NCBI RefSeq assembly: GCF_040802235.1 | Contig: NC_133157.1 | Location: forward strand, 91,560,001-91,624,000 | DNA length: 64,000 nucleotides | Direction: 5' to 3' | Origin: Manis javanica | Taxonomy: Eukaryota > Chordata > Mammalia > Pholidota > Manidae | Shown here: positions 22,303 through 35,581 of the stretch, piece after piece | Layout: each line of letters opens with the position of its first letter | Position numbering within the stretch: position 1 is the stretch's first letter | Made by a program: the position numbers and the translations under genes | The notes under the pieces: model-generated | Seen by the model: the letters and a program-made list of their open reading frames with translations, nothing else | Databases searched by the model: none | Told to the model about the DNA's origin: nothing

Positions 22303-25300
22303 GGCATGATTGAAGTGACACAATAAAGACACGGACTATGCTTAGGTACCCTCCTTTATCTGGGGAATATTCAGACATTCCAGGCCTAGGTACTTCTGGC
22401 TTTTTGAGCTTTAACTGATTAATTCATTAACTCTGTGAGTCTTTCCTAGGATTTTTATTTTAACTGGGTAACTTTTTGAGTCTCTTTTAGTGGGCTTTCC
22501 TGGCCTTATTCTCTTTCCACTCGCTCATATCTATTTTCCTGCCCAGCAGTATTGGTGAAGGGGATGAGAAATGGACTTAGTATATTTTGATGGCAGACCC
22601 AGTGTACTTGGCTCACTCTTTAGAAGTTGGTATTTACTAGGTAAAGGAGTTTTTCCAAGGTCCTACAGCTTGTAAGTGGCTGAGCTAGGATTTGAACCAA
22701 GGCTTGTCTGGCCGCAAATTCTTAGCTCTTAATTAACCACTGTGCTGCTCTGAAAACACTCCTGACCAGGGTGTCTGGAAACACACGCCCCCCTCCACTG
22801 CCTCCCCGATAGTTGACTATCACCCACTACTTAGCCTGAACTCATGTCCCTCTGCCCCTCTTTTCCCCAGCGACATCCAGGTCTGGGTGCCTGGCAGCCT
22901 CCTCCTGTCAGGTTCTCTGACACTGGATTATAAACTAGCATCACTGTGACCTGTCTCAGGGGAGCAAAGAGAAGGGAGGCAGGTACCTAGGAAGGGGGAG
23001 GGGTGGACAAATACTCTGAGACCGTGTGGGCTTAATGGTATGTCACAGAGGAGCTCAGCCCCTGTAGTTCGACAGACCTGAGTCTAAGCTTTGACTATGC
23101 TGCCTACCAGCTGTGTGACCCTGGGCACGTTATACCACCTCTCTGTGCCTCTGTCTGCTCCCTTCACAATTAGGGGTGGTAATGCTGCTGCTCTGTTTGC
23201 CCATGATTATCGTGGCAAAACATTTTTGCAGCTAGAATATTCTACCAAAGCAGAAATTGATTATGATCCTTCAAGTCATTCATTCCTCAAGCAGAATGTT
23301 ATTGAGCACCTATGATGTGCCCGAACCATAGCTGCAAAGCAAGGAGACACAGTGCTTATTACCCTCATGAGGTCCACAGCCCAGCAGGGAGGACCATGTG
23401 TGTGATGAAATCAGTATAAATCTGATGGGTGTTATAAAAGCTGCTGCTGTGTAAACCCAAACAAGGGAATTTAACCTCCACATCAGGTGATGGATCAGCC
23501 AGGACCAGAATACTGAGGTTTTAGGCAGATTGATGCATGCATGCAGCTAACACTTATTGCAGGCACACTGTGTGCCAGACTCTGTGCTCAGTACATGGTG
23601 TGCGTTAACTTGTTTGGTTCACCTTGAGGCAGGTGCTATTCCTGTACACCCTTTATTCAATGAGAAAGCTAAGGTTCAGAGAGGTGATGTAACTTGCCTG
23701 AGAAAACACAGCTAGTAGCTAGAAGGGCCACCATATGGCAGCTGGAGCCAGGCTGGAAAAAACCGTATGTGGGTAAAATTATAATATTCCAGAATCTCTC
23801 GCCTTGCTTTAGTGCATCTCCATATCAACATGGGTTCCTCAGGGGTGGAGAAAAGTAGTTCATCTCCATATCAATGAGTAATTACCTGAGCAACTAAGGT
23901 TTATTTGAAGGTTGGAGGGAGGTCTCACTTGCTTCTGCCAGAGCAGGAAAGAGACAGCCCCAGACTGCAGTTTGTAAGCAATAAATGGGTTTTAAACTTT
24001 ACTTCTCTGTTTGACTGATTTTGGTTTTAGAGGTATTTTGCCCTGGAATTTCCTCTCTCTGGAGTTACACTGTAATAGCTGGAAGTCCAGCTGTGCTTCT
24101 TCCCAGCTATATGGCCTTGGGTGGGCCAGGTTGCCTTCCTGAGCCTCAGTTTCCAATTCCATAAATGGGACCAATTCCATGGACTTGACTAGGTAGTTTT
24201 CAGATTTAGAAATTCTGTCAAAGTCCAGGTTGGATATTGCTGAGCTCAGAGGTTAACCACTGTTCACAGGAAGTGTGCTGACTTGGGTGTGTGGGGCATG
24301 GGTGGTGTGCCAGCTCCAGGGTGGGCAGTGCCATGTGGTTTTCCAGAGAATGTGGCCAGGGATGCTCTGAGTTGAGTCTTCCTCTCCAGGAGGCAAGCAG
24401 AAGGAAGGGGGAGAGGGACATCAAGAGCCTGAGACTCTCCTCTGGTGGGTGCATTGATATGCTGGCCTGGCTGAGTCCGCAGGGGCTGCACAGTGCCCAG
24501 GAAGGGAGCAGAGACCCACTGAGAGGGGTGGGCTCAGGACTGTGCCCCATCGTCCCATCACAGACCTGGTGTTGTAGACCTGGGACCTGCCTCTGAGTTG
24601 ATCTCTTCTGGCCTCAACTTCAAGGTGGGAAAACTGAGGCTCTAGAGAGGAGAAAGTCTTTGTGAAAAGCTCTGCAATGACTCTGGGCGGAGTTGGAGCC
24701 CAGAATCTAGCAAAGCAGCAGGGTGTTCAGGTTCCCAGAGGTTCAGCCATGAGCAGAGGCACAGCTGCCCTTTTAGCGTTGTGTCCCTGTGCCTGGCATA
24801 TCAGAGATGCTCAAGAAAGCAGAAGTGTGCGCACAGCCTGGGGACCCACACTCAGGCTGGGACTTTGTCTGCTCTGGGCCAGCTCTACTTCCTGCAGCAA
24901 GTTGCTTCACTCACTGAGCCTCTGTTTGCCAAAATAAGATCACAAGCCCAGCTGGTAGGTGCCTGAGCAGAGATGTGAACTCAGATTCACCAGATTCCAG
25001 TGCTGATTTTTCTCTCTGTATCCCCCTGATTCTTTTATATGTCTGTTTCATGCATTCATTCATTTAGAAAATATTAATTGAGCCCCTACTGTGCACTAGG
25101 CACTATTCTAGTTCCCATGGATAAAGCAGTGGACAAGGAAAACAAGGTCCTGCCCACTGAGAACTTATGTTCTAGAAGAGGGAAACAGACAGGAGCAGAT
25201 AAACAGATGGGATGGGACTAATGTAAATACACTCAAGGAACTATAATAGGGGGTGGACAGAGCAGAGGGAGAGGGCTGCCTTAGGTAATGTGTCAGGGCA

Positions 25301-25560
25301 GGAGCTGACATTTCGTGTGACACCTGAGAAGACACCTGCCATGCAAAAAGCCTGAAAAGTGAATCCTTTAAAATGTGAAGCGTGGTACCGTCACAGGCCT
25401 TGGGCTTCCAGAAGACACTGCGAGGAGGGTGTGGAAGGAGAGCAGTTACCCAAATCTCGCCAACAGCCTGAGAAGGCTGTGAAGGGGGACGCAGGTCTTT
25501 GGGATGTCTGCACCCTGGGTCGTGTTTCCGTGTCCCTCTCCAGCTGTCTTTGCCTTCCAG

Positions 25561-25636
25561 GTGAAGCAGATCATGGAGGAGGCTGTCACGTGGAAGTTTG
25601 TCCATGAAGACAGCAGCCACATCATCTCCTTCTGTG
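25561..25636 (+). pseudogene. SGSM1: SGSM1 exon 3
   Basis: Acceptor ttccag and donor G|gtgagt are intact. It encodes [19 protein letters not shown] and HIISFC, the entry to the RUN domain. The Trp replaces an Arg of the family. Confidence 0.9.
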
Positions 25637-25704
25637 GTGAGTCTGTGGCCGGTGGCTGTGAAAAGTGGCTTCTCTCTCTGTGGGCTGCCTTGGAGAAGTG
25701 GCAT

Positions 25705-25868
25705 CTTTTTTTTTAAATTAAAGTATCATTGATACACAATTTTATGAAGGTTTCACTTGAGCAACATTGTGGTTTCAACATTCACCCATATTATCACATC
25801 CTCCTTCCCACCCCACTGCAGTCACTGTCCACCAGCGTAGTAAGATGCTAAAGAGTCACTACTTGTGG
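25705..25868 (-). mobile_element. Short 5'-truncated L1 3' end, antisense, with target duplications
   Basis: Starts with a poly-T run and matches the 3' UTR of the L1s in this window. GAAGTGGCAT is duplicated at 25695-25704 and 25869-25878. It sits 68 bp after SGSM1 exon 3. Confidence 0.85.
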
Positions 25869-26863
25869 GAAGTGGCATTTTTGAACGAGGGTGCTTATGT
25901 CAGTTTTTTGCTTTGTAACTCCAAAGTTATTTTCAGATTCCAAAGGGACTCCCTTAGGGAATTTGGAAATAGAGAAAAGTCGTGAGAAGTAATTAGGAAC
26001 GACATCTGCCCCCATAAAGAGGTAACCATGCTTAACACTGGAGGGACTGCCTTCCCTTCCCATGGCCTCAGTTCACACTGACCACATCCAAGAGACAAGT
26101 GGTCTTGCATCCAAGAAATGGGCTCCATATCCTATCTCTACTCTACCTATGGCTGCCCAGGTAAAGGAAGAGGATGGATAGGGCCTTTAAAAAATGTATG
26201 GAATTAAGAGCCACTGACACATCCCGAGGAATCATGTCCAGCTCGCTCAGCAAAGGAGGCAGGCCTGGGGCTCCAAGTGTGACTCATACTTCTCTCCTTG
26301 AACTAGCTATGCTCACGAGGTTCCAGAAATGACCATGCTGCGAGGTTCTTACTGTACTTTGACAAGGGCTAGAGACATGTGTTTTGTGTGTCCCCGAAGT
26401 CAGGATCCAGCTCATAGTTGGTGTGTACATCTAAGTTTCTCCTTGAAACACTTTGTTTCATGACTGGAGTGTCTGATCATGGAGGCCATTCTGTAATTCC
26501 CCCCTCGTGTCTTGACCCCACAGAGAGGTCGGAGCGAGGAGACCTGGCAGGGCAGTGAGCTTCCGTCCAGATGGCTGGGGGCACCATCCATGTTCCTGCA
26601 ATATGCTGAGCACACATTGTGACCTAGGAGCCCCCTGACATCAGTTTAGCCTCTTTGCAGCCAGGCAGACTGGGGTCAGATCCCAGCTCTGCCACTTTTT
26701 TATTGAGTGACTTTGGGAAGACTTTATTTTTTTTAAGTGAGATGTATGATACATGTATTTTAAAAAAACTTTTATATATACTTAAACATTTAAAAGATTT
26801 AAAATATTTTATGTATTTATAAATAAGTATATTTAAATAAACACATATGCACATATACACACA

Positions 26864-27330
26864 CAGGCAGACCTCATTTTATTGAGACATGCTTTATTGC
26901 ACTTCACAGATTCTGTGCTTTTAAAAAATTGATTTGTGGCAATGCTGCGTTGAGCAAGTGTCAGCACCATTTTTCTGACAGCATCTGCTCATTTCGTGTC
27001 TCTGGGTCACATTTCGGTAATTCTCACAATATGTCAGACCTTTTTATTGTTATACTTGTTATGATGATCTGTGATCAGTGATTAAGATGACTCACTGAAA
27101 GCTCAGATGATGGTTAGCATTTTTTAGCAACAAAGTATTTTTAAATTAAGGTGTGTACACTGCTTTTTAAGATATAATGTTATTGTACACTTAAAAGACT
27201 GCCGTATAACCGAAACATAACTTTTACATGCCCTGGGACACCAAAACCTTCACTGGACTCGCCTCATTGCGATATTCACTTTACTGTGGTGGTCTGGAAC
27301 TGAACTTGCAGTATCTCCAAGGTCTGCCTA
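26864..27330 (+). mobile_element. Tigger1-like DNA transposon fossil
   Basis: Terminal inverted repeats caggcagacctcatttta and ggtctgccta flank a sequence with tgtgatcagtgat and atttcgtgtctctgggtcac, known from Tigger1. It lies next to TA-rich DNA, as expected for a TA target. Confidence 0.75.
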
Positions 27331-27609
27331 TATATATACATTTGCACACACATATGTAGACACTTCAATGTGAGTATGAGAATATATGCCCAATTTTTTC
27401 TACTGGACATTTTTATTTGCAAATAAAATGATATGCATGTCTCCTCCAGGACTTGCTAACATACCTCCCAGTTAAAGACTTGGAGGACTAGGAAGTGATA
27501 AAAATCATAATTCTGTAACTCCTATCAAAGTCTTCCAGCAAGAGAAATGTGATGGCACTAAATGAGGCCTGAAGGCTCTCCCTGAGGTTTCTTTAATCCC
27601 TTGTTCCTT

Positions 27610-27758
27610 CTTTCCATGCTTTTTTCGTACCTCATCCTAACAGAAACCTTGTGAGATTAATGTTCTTACCACCCCTATTTTACAGTAAGGAAACTGAGGC
27701 ACGGGGAGGGGCAGAAGTTGCCCACAGTTGCACAGCTGGTTAGCGGCTGGCAGAGGAT
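27610..27758 (+). repeat. 149-bp exact duplicate, copy 1
   Basis: Identical base for base to 29102-29250. It begins and ends abruptly inside MIR-like sequence. Confidence 0.9.
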
Positions 27759-28064
27759 CTTTGAGAGATCTGCACCCAGAATAATTTAAATCCACGGGCA
27801 GGTTAGGCAGTATGTAAACATTCATTCAAAGCCAAGTAGTTGCTAACAAAAGCAGTGCCCAAAACCTCTCAATATTCCTCTTTACACATATCGTAACCTT
27901 GGCCAGGCTCTTAACCCTTGAAGTGCTGGCGTGCTCTTTTATGGAATGATGATAACTAATATACTCAATTCTGGGGTTTTGTCCTAGGTTTTTTAGGTAA
28001 GGTAAGCCTTAACACTAGTCTGACACCCAGCAGGTTCCCAATAAGGAATAGCTCTTGTTATGTA

Positions 28065-28400
28065 CATTTAACTCTTGAACAACATGGATTTGAACTGCAT
28101 GGGTCCACTTATACCTGGATGTTTTTTCAATAAATATATTGGAAACATTTTTGGAGATTTGCAGCAAGTTGAAAAAACATTTTCTTCTCTGTAGCTTACT
28201 TTATCATAAGAATACATTATATAATACATATACAAAATAAGTGTTCATCAATTGTTAACATTACAAGTAAGGCTTCCAGTCAACAGGAGGCTATATTAGT
28301 AGTAAAGGTTTTTGGGGAGTCATAAGTTATACATGGATTTTTGACTACAAGGGGTGGGGGCAGTGCTCCTAATGCCCACATTCTTCAAGGGTCAGCTGTA
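28065..28400 (+). mobile_element. Tigger-type non-autonomous DNA transposon
   Basis: Inverted ends ctcttgaacaacatgg and cttcaagggtcagctgta. The interior matches a common mammalian Tigger-like repeat (ttgaactgcatgggtccact). Confidence 0.65.
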
Positions 28401-29101
28401 CTCACTTTTCCCATAAACATTGATTATGCTCCTTTTACATACCAGAGTGAGCTCCTAGTCTGGTGTGTAAGCCAGATAAGATACAGGTAAGAAGATTCTT
28501 AACAGAGGGCTGCCCAGAGTACCAGAAATAAGATAGGGGCTATCGGAGTGGCCTGCATAGAGTCTTTTTCCCAGAGGGGAACACTGAGGCCCAGAGAGGG
28601 AAAGTGTTTTGCCTGTGGTCACACAGCAAGTTAGTTGTAGAGCCTAGGCTACAACCTGGGCATCACGATTGGAGGATGGCTATGCAGGGCCTCCAGGAAA
28701 GACAGAGAAATGGGAAGATTATTACTGAGTTCTCTCTTCAAATGTCCTTTGTGGAAGCACAGTGTTGTTAGCACACCTTGGGCTCAGAGACCTGGATTTG
28801 GAGCCCGGCTTCACCACTTATTTGCCAGGCAGTCCTGCGCAATTCAGTTCACCTCTTAGAGCCTCAGTTTCCACATCTGAAAAAGGGGCATGGTTTTTCT
28901 TTCTTCCCTGGCTGTGGCAGAGATTGAATGAGACTCATAGTGCTAGCTGGCACTGGAATTACAATAGTAATGACAACGATGTGGTTCCTTAACCCGGGCA
29001 AAGCTCAACAGAGCTGTGATCCAGTTGCCTCTCCCTGGAGGACAGGAGGAATAGCTAACATTGGTAAAGCACTCACTGTGTAGCAGGCTCTGTGCAAAGT
29101 G

Positions 29102-29250
29102 CTTTCCATGCTTTTTTCGTACCTCATCCTAACAGAAACCTTGTGAGATTAATGTTCTTACCACCCCTATTTTACAGTAAGGAAACTGAGGCACGGGGAG
29201 GGGCAGAAGTTGCCCACAGTTGCACAGCTGGTTAGCGGCTGGCAGAGGAT
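29102..29250 (+). repeat. 149-bp exact duplicate, copy 2 (probable source)
   Basis: Here the duplicated block is continuous on its 5' side with the rest of a MIR (about 29050-29101), so this is likely the original and 27610-27758 the derived copy. It lies 235 bp before SGSM1 exon 4. Confidence 0.85.
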
Positions 29251-29484
29251 GTGCACAGAGATGTTCTGTCCTCGGGCGGTGAGCTGGGTTAACCACTAAG
29301 CTCTCTTGCTGCCTTTTGATGGGGTGGAAGGTAGAGAGGCATACATGCTTTTCCCTAGGATGCTGTCACCAGTTTGGTGACTATGGGGCCCCCCGATCCC
29401 CAAGGCAGCCCTTTGTGACTGAGCTGGGCTGGGTGCTGGGGAGCACAGGCAGAGCAGAGTCTGCTGACCACTGTGTCTGTGCAG

Positions 29485-29647
29485 CGGCTGTGGAGGCCTG
29501 TGTCCTGCATGGGCTGCAGCGACGGGCGGCGGGTTTCCTGCGCAGCAACAAGGTTGCAGCTCTCTTCATGAAAGTAGGTAAGAGCTTCCCGCCTGCTGAG
29601 GAGTTGAGCCACAAAGTCCAGGACCTGGAGCATCTGATTGAGAGCAC
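29485..29647 (+). pseudogene. SGSM1: SGSM1 exon 4 (RUN domain)
   Basis: Acceptor gtgcag and donor AC|gtgagt are intact and there is no stop inside. It encodes [20 protein letters not shown] through [11 protein letters not shown] and leaves two bases for the next exon. Confidence 0.9.
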
Positions 29648-29754
29648 GTGAGTGTGGAGTTCGGGGTGTGGGTGGGGGCACTCCCTACCCCAGAGGACAG
29701 CCCATACCTTCCCTGAGCTTGCAGAAGCCTATGCCTCCTTGTGTGCCCCCCCTT

Positions 29755-30170
29755 GTCCTTTCGCCTCCTCAAAACTGCCAGACTCTTTCCTACCCCAGGG
29801 CCTTTGCACATGCTGCACCTACCACCAGGTTCACACCCTTCATCTTCCATGGCTGGTTCCGTGGTGTCATTCAGTCCTTTGCCTAGCTAAGGGTAAATTC
29901 TAACCCTCACCCCATTTCTCTTCCATATCGCTCTGTTTATATTCTCCCCTGTTGTTAGCACCATCTGTAATTCATATTTTTGTTTACTGTTTGTTTATGT
30001 AATTATGTGTATCTTTGTTTACTGTTTATTTGATTGTTATCTGTCTCCTCGATGACTCTAAATGCTATGAGGACTGGCAGCTATATCTGTGTTACTCCCC
30101 TTTATGTCCCCTGCATCTGGGACAGTGCCCAGCACATGGTAAATGGCCAAGAAACAACTGTTGAATGAGT
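29755..30170 (+). repeat. Ancient L2 LINE fragment
   Basis: gggcctttgcacatgctgca, followed by a 3' part with gacagtgcccagcacatggt, is typical L2 wording. It lies in SGSM1 intron 4. Confidence 0.65.
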
Positions 30171-31479
30171 AAATGCCTACTGGGAGCCAAGCCCTGTTCT
30201 AAATGCAGGAAAAATCAAAGTTTAATGAAATCGATATGGTTTCCAATTGCATGGACCAGTAGCTCACATTGAGGCAACTACCAAAGGGGAGACGTAGCTT
30301 CACTCACTTTTCTTTGGGGCTGATTTTATGTATCGGGAGGCAGCTCCTGGCCTGAGTGTGTGTGTATACAGGAGTGTTTCCACCAGAGCCACCCCTAGAG
30401 TCCCAACTACATGGCCAAATCTCAGACCTGGAGCTTGGTAAGGGATGGCAGATAGGTTTCAATTCCAGTTGATTCTGGTGGCTGCCCAGGGGATTGTGTC
30501 ATGAAAGATTCTAGAGCTGATTGGACATCAAATGGTTGAGATTCATGGGAAAGAGTGCATGGATTGATTAGCTATGTCTGTTATGGGCAGGAGAATGGAG
30601 AGAGAGGCATGCATGCCATGTGTTTGCCATCTCTGCCATGGGAGATCACTCCATTTCACAGGATGAGAAATGGCCCTTTCCTTGCCCTGCAGGCCCTGCA
30701 GGCCCTGCTGGCCAGAACTGCACGATGGTCTGGCCTCTGGGTTTGGCATTGCCAGCTCCCATTTGGAATCTGACCCCTCAGCCACCTGGTCTTCCAGTAC
30801 CTTCCAATCCTTATGCTAAATTTCCAGGTGTTTACTGATAGCTTCTTAAAGGGCTGGAATTACATGGCCCTTCTATAATATTGGGAGTTCCTAATGCATG
30901 AACTAGAGGTGCCCATGCCAGGTGGTAAAAGAGAGCCACTCATTCATTCATGCAATCAGTCATTCAGGAACATACTTATGAGCCCCTCCTATATGCCAGA
31001 CACTGTGCTGGGCCCTGGAGATACAGACATGAAAAAGGCCAATGCTTGCCACATGGTAGATTCTGAAGTATTTTATTTAAAAAGGTAGTGAATTGCTTAG
31101 TTCGTGCCCTCAAGGTCACACTGGGGAGGGGAAGACAGAAAAGTGATGAGGAAGTTACAGAGGAGGCTGAGGAGCACAGGGGAGGGCCCCTCCCCAGGGG
31201 CCCTCCCCAGCTCTGAGTGGCCCAGGAGGGCTTCCTGAAGGGATGGACGCCCTCACAGACCTGAAGAGTGAGGAGGGGCCAGCCTGGGAATGGGCTGGGG
31301 AGGGAAACAGGGAAGGAGCAGCTCCTGGCCAGTGTTCAGGTGGGTACCTGGCAGCCTTGGGGACCTGCAGATGTCTCTGGCTGCATCGTGGGGGGTCTGC
31401 GGAGGAGAGGAAGGGATGGCTGCAGAGGAGAACCACAGCAAGGTCATGGCACACTCTGCTTGTCATGTGGAAAAGCTTG

Positions 31480-31800
31480 CTCCTCGAGGGCAGTGGGGAG
31501 CCCCTGAAGGAGATAATCCAAGACTCTTCTTGGCCAGCACTCGTTTCCAGCAGAGAGAGAGAGAGAGAGAGAAATATGGAGAGAAATATCAGTATGAGAA
31601 TCTGGGTTGCCCGTCAACAGTGTATGGAAGTGTCTTTAGCCACATCTTCAAATCCACTGGGTATTACTATTTTTTCAACTCTTTACCCAGAGCAATATGG
31701 GCTCTCACTGTTGTCTCCATTGCCATTCCTTCATTTTTCTAGAGAAATTGAACATTTTCCCATTTGCATAGTGGTCCTGTTGGATCTCCTCTATAGTGAG
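31480..31800 (-). repeat. Old L1-like antisense fragment with (GA)n, next to SGSM1 exon 5
   Basis: A GA run at about 31550-31572 and L1-like wording (gaaattgaacattttcccat) directly before exon 5. A diverged relative of the same block follows at about 32595-32790, so exon 5 lies between two related pieces. Confidence 0.45.
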
Positions 31801-31831
31801 TATCTATTCTCCTCCTTGACTGGTCTTGAAG

Positions 31832-31984
31832 GTGAAACCAGATCCAGGGCCTCCGGGAGAATGTGCGGAAGCTGCTGAAGCTGCCCAGTCTGTCCCCACT
31901 TGCCATCAAGCACCTTTGGATCCGTACTGCCCTGTTTGAGAAGGTCCTGGACAAAATTGTGCATTACCTTGTGGAGAACAGCAG
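31832..31984 (+). pseudogene. SGSM1: SGSM1 exon 5, stop at its start
   Basis: After a pyrimidine-rich tract and AG, the exon completes a codon and then reads TGA at 31833-31835, followed by [17 protein letters not shown] and [19 protein letters not shown] to LVENS. The stop falls where the family has Arg. Using the other nearby AG sites breaks the frame. Confidence 0.85.
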
Positions 31985-33737
31985 GTGAGTGGGACAGGCC
32001 AGACACCTATCTGGGCGTGCTCTGCCACCAACTGCTGACCCTCATGGGAATTACACCCTCTCACACAAAGCCACTTGATTTTGAAGTGATGAAATACAGG
32101 TCTTCTGGATGTTTGACTCTGACCTAGCTTAGCTTAGATTCTTGGGAAAATTTGGGTGTTTAATAGCAACACAGGGTCTTCATATTTGCGTTGGGATATT
32201 GGGATCTTGTAATCTTAGGGACCTTCCTTCTCCTGTGAATTAAGCCCACAGTCTATTCACCAACTATGGCCCTAAAGGAATCAGTTTCTCTATGCTTCTG
32301 TTTCTTTTGGTAAGTGGGATAGGGATTGCTGCCACTTTGGAGAAGAGTCAAGAAGAGGCATTAGTGAGAACAGCATTATGAAGATGAGTAGTGATTTTTA
32401 CATTTTCTCCCCTACCTCAGATTAACCTGGTGTAAAGGTTTTATAGTATGAGTCTTCTTGGCAACCATTTATCCATGCATGCATAAATTCATCCAATAAA
32501 TACTTAATGAGTATCTACTATGTGATAGGCAGTAACTTAGATGTTGGGGATACATTGGTCTTACCTGTCAGGTTTAAGAACTTGCATATTATCCAGGAGC
32601 AGTGGGGAGCCACTGACAAATCCACTATCTGAGACGCCTCATGGCTAGCCCTCCTTTCCAGCCTGAGAGAGAAATATCAGAATCTCCCTATCTTTTCGTA
32701 TATGAAAGTACCTATTTAACGACATCTTCACACACAGTGGGTTTTATTGTCATCTTTTATTCTTTGCCCATTTGCTAGGAAAATATGTATGAAAGTACAG
32801 AACAGAGAAACTGGGAGGTTCACCATTGGTATAATACAGTTAACTAAGTGACAGGCTTTATTTGGATTTCACCAATTTATATATATAATTTTTTCTATAT
32901 GGTTCTATGAAAATTTTAATACATGTATTGTTTCATAGGACCAATACCACATTCAGGATTTAGAACTGTTCCAAAGGAACCCATCACCCTGAAAAAACTC
33001 CCTGGCACTACCCTTTAGAGTCACATCTTGCTCCCAACTCTTCCTGCTATTTTTAAAGGCAGCCTTTCTGAAGTCTGTAATCATGTTGCTGCTGATTTTA
33101 GGAATGGATGCTGAATGGCAGAGTGGAAAGTGCCTTAAAGTAGTATCTTCAGATCTGACAGCAGAATGTGGAGACTTGATGTTAAGCATGCCTAGGTCAT
33201 GTCAGTTCTGCTTCAGCCAATATTCTGGTTGATAGAAGATGGCCTTGGGGTAAAATGGCAATGATGTGGCCACTGCTTGTAAGAATTGCCTTGTGTCAGA
33301 GTCTGTGCTGTTGCTATACACACAGGTCAGCATTTAATCCTCCCAACAATCTGGTCAGGTAAGTTCTCGCATTCTCCTCATTTTACAACTGAGGACAACA
33401 AGGCTCAGAGAGGGTAATCATCCAGCAACACACAGCGAGAGAAGAGGTTGCAGAACTGGGTTCCCACTCAGTCCCTCTGATTCTAGATCCTGTGTTCTTC
33501 ACTCTCTGTTGTAGGATCGGAAGAGCCAAGCTGGCTGGGTATAGCTTGCATCCACCTGCTGTGTGGTCTGCAGCAGTCTCTGACCCTCTCTGGGCCTGAG
33601 ATCCCTTAGCATCAGAACTAAGGAATTTCCAACTCCAAAATTCTGTTAGTATCTAGACTACAAGTTTTCAAAGAATTAGAAACTACACAACTCAAACAAA
33701 CCAAAACCAAAATCACCCAGCAGAAACATTGTATACA

Positions 33738-34267
33738 TGGTGAAAGGAAAGGAGCGACACACAGCAGCAATTTACCGGAGAATTCCACTTTATTAGGGGA
33801 AGGTGCTGGGTTATATAGGAAGGGGCATGGGGTGATTGTGGTGTTACTTCTACTAGACTGGTGCCTATTGGCTAGGTGCTGGGATTGGGAGGGGGGCTAG
33901 AGGTGATTGGGCTTCAGGTGGCGCCGGCGGAACCGAGGACCCCCCTCCCCCACCCCAAGAGAAGCCGGAAGTTCACCATCTTATTGGTGAGGGCCCTTCA
34001 CATGGGACCACATGTTGTGTGAAGAGTCAGAAGCTGGGGGGCATTTTTGAGCATGTCAGGCCAGTGTCATCCACATTAGGTATCTGGACAGGAAGGCCTG
34101 TTAATACAGCCTTTGGGGAGACACCACGGCTAAGCGTTTTATTGGCTCAGTAACTTTAGAAGAGCAGACATCATCTTGAGACAGGGACTGTGGGCTTGGA
34201 GTAGGGTGAGGGCCTCTGGGGGCTGTGGAGGGGGGAAAGCAGGTTAATCCCAGTCAACAATGTAACA
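33738..34267 (-). mobile_element. Probable solo LTR of another ERV family
   Basis: On the - strand it runs from TGTTACATTG to about TTTCACCA and carries a TATA-like CCTATATAACC and an AATAAA upstream of the end. No clear target duplication; boundaries are approximate. It lies in SGSM1 intron 5. Confidence 0.55.
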
Positions 34268-34495
34268 ATGTGCAAAGAAACTCCTACCAAAACTCACTTA
34301 AACATTAAGCAAAGTCAGAGTCACATTAGTTCTCTAGGGTAAAAATATCAAACTAGGAATATAGGCATTCTTCAGTGAAATTAGTTAAAACTAAAAAGCC
34401 AGGAGTAACTTGGCCTGGAATGTTTGAATATCACCCAGGTAAGAGAATACCTCTGCACAGCCCATGTCTTCATTGCATCAATTGAATCATGCCTC

Positions 34496-35223
34496 TGTGG
34501 GATTTGCTTTGTCCTGCTGAGGGGCCCAGCTTATTATTTTTTTTACTCTACCCATGTGTTGCTTTTCCTCCTCCATCCCTGATCAAGTGATTAGCAATCA
34601 AGGCAATTGATTTAGCAAGCAAGCTCAGTCATAAACAAGGTAGTAAAAACAGGAAGGATTCCATCTTAAGGATAAGATTGCATTTTAAAACCCAATTGGT
34701 TATATGGGGGGAACTTGGTGATGGTTGGAGTCTAGTAAACATAATGTTCCTCATGTAATTGTAGATTAATGATACCAAAATAAAAATAGATAAAAATAAA
34801 AAACCCAGTTGGTTAAAAAGTAAATTTCTTAACATACTCTTTAACAAGCAGACAATAACTCAGCCCACCTTGGGAGCAAGGCAGGCAGTCTTGACTGATA
34901 ATGCTCCCAGACCAGGAAGCTGCTATCCTGGGAGAAACTCAGAGCAGTAAATTTCTTGTAAATAACTGGAGGACTAATAAGAAACTGTCTCTTCAAAGAT
35001 AAACCTTTTGGTGCCACTTAACAGGTCTGCTTCCCTAGCCCTTTGTCTCTCAACCAGGTGTAAATCCCCTAGACAACACCCCACCCCAGGCTCTAGTCCC
35101 CTCCAGGCACCAGGAGCTCTGTCCTCTCACTTTATTGCTACATAAAAGCCTCTGCCTTGCTCTCCCACCTTGAGTGTTTGCAAAGTTCATTCTTTGACTC
35201 CACAAACAAGAACCCCGGCGGCA
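34496..35223 (+). mobile_element. Solo-type LTR, copy C, interrupted by a short L1
   Basis: Starts TGTGGGATTTGCTTTG and ends GAACCCCGGCGGCA, the + version of copy A. The most complete copy, because it also carries the R/U5-like part with ttgctacataaaagcctctg. Confidence 0.75.
34703..34798 (+). mobile_element. Very short L1 3' end inserted in LTR copy C
   Basis: About 96 bp of L1 3' UTR (agtctagtaaacataatgtt, then gtagattaatgata and an A-rich tail). The flanks aaaacccaattggtta and aaaacccagttggtta are target duplications with one later change. Confidence 0.85.
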
Positions 35224-35581
35224 CCCAGGCATCAATCTGAGCCTCTAAGTGACTTCCTGTCTGAAATTGAAGGTGCTGTAGAAGCAGATGGTTAGCCGGG
35301 TCTCAGCAGCCTTCTAATTATTATTTCTGGTGCCCTCACTAAGGCTTGATCATAGGCCTGTATGCACCTTACATCCGCTCTCCCTCCCAATCCTTCCCAT
35401 AGGCCTATGGGATGAATGTTTGTTATCCCTATTTACAGATGGGGCAGCTGAGGCTCCCAGAGTTAACTGGGAGGCAGGCAGGGGATTGAGCCCTCTCTGT
35501 TCTTAACCACCACACCACTGTGTATTGTGCACCCTCTGTGGGTTGCGATCCAAACCTACGTGTCCTTTCCTCTCTTCCCAG

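Larger units (their letters stand above)
12414..25560 (+). other. SGSM1: SGSM1 intron 2
   Basis: Long first large intron. It holds a TG-rich tract, MIR fossils (for example at about 22630-22740 and 24090-24200), DNA-transposon pieces, a MaLR LTR, an antisense L1 and LTR copy B (separate entries). No other gene was recognised. Confidence 0.6.

Noticed and set aside
31243-31878. 211-codon + frame overlapping SGSM1 exon 5
   Set aside because: Reads exon 5 in the wrong frame and crosses a GA repeat and an L1-like piece; no family features.
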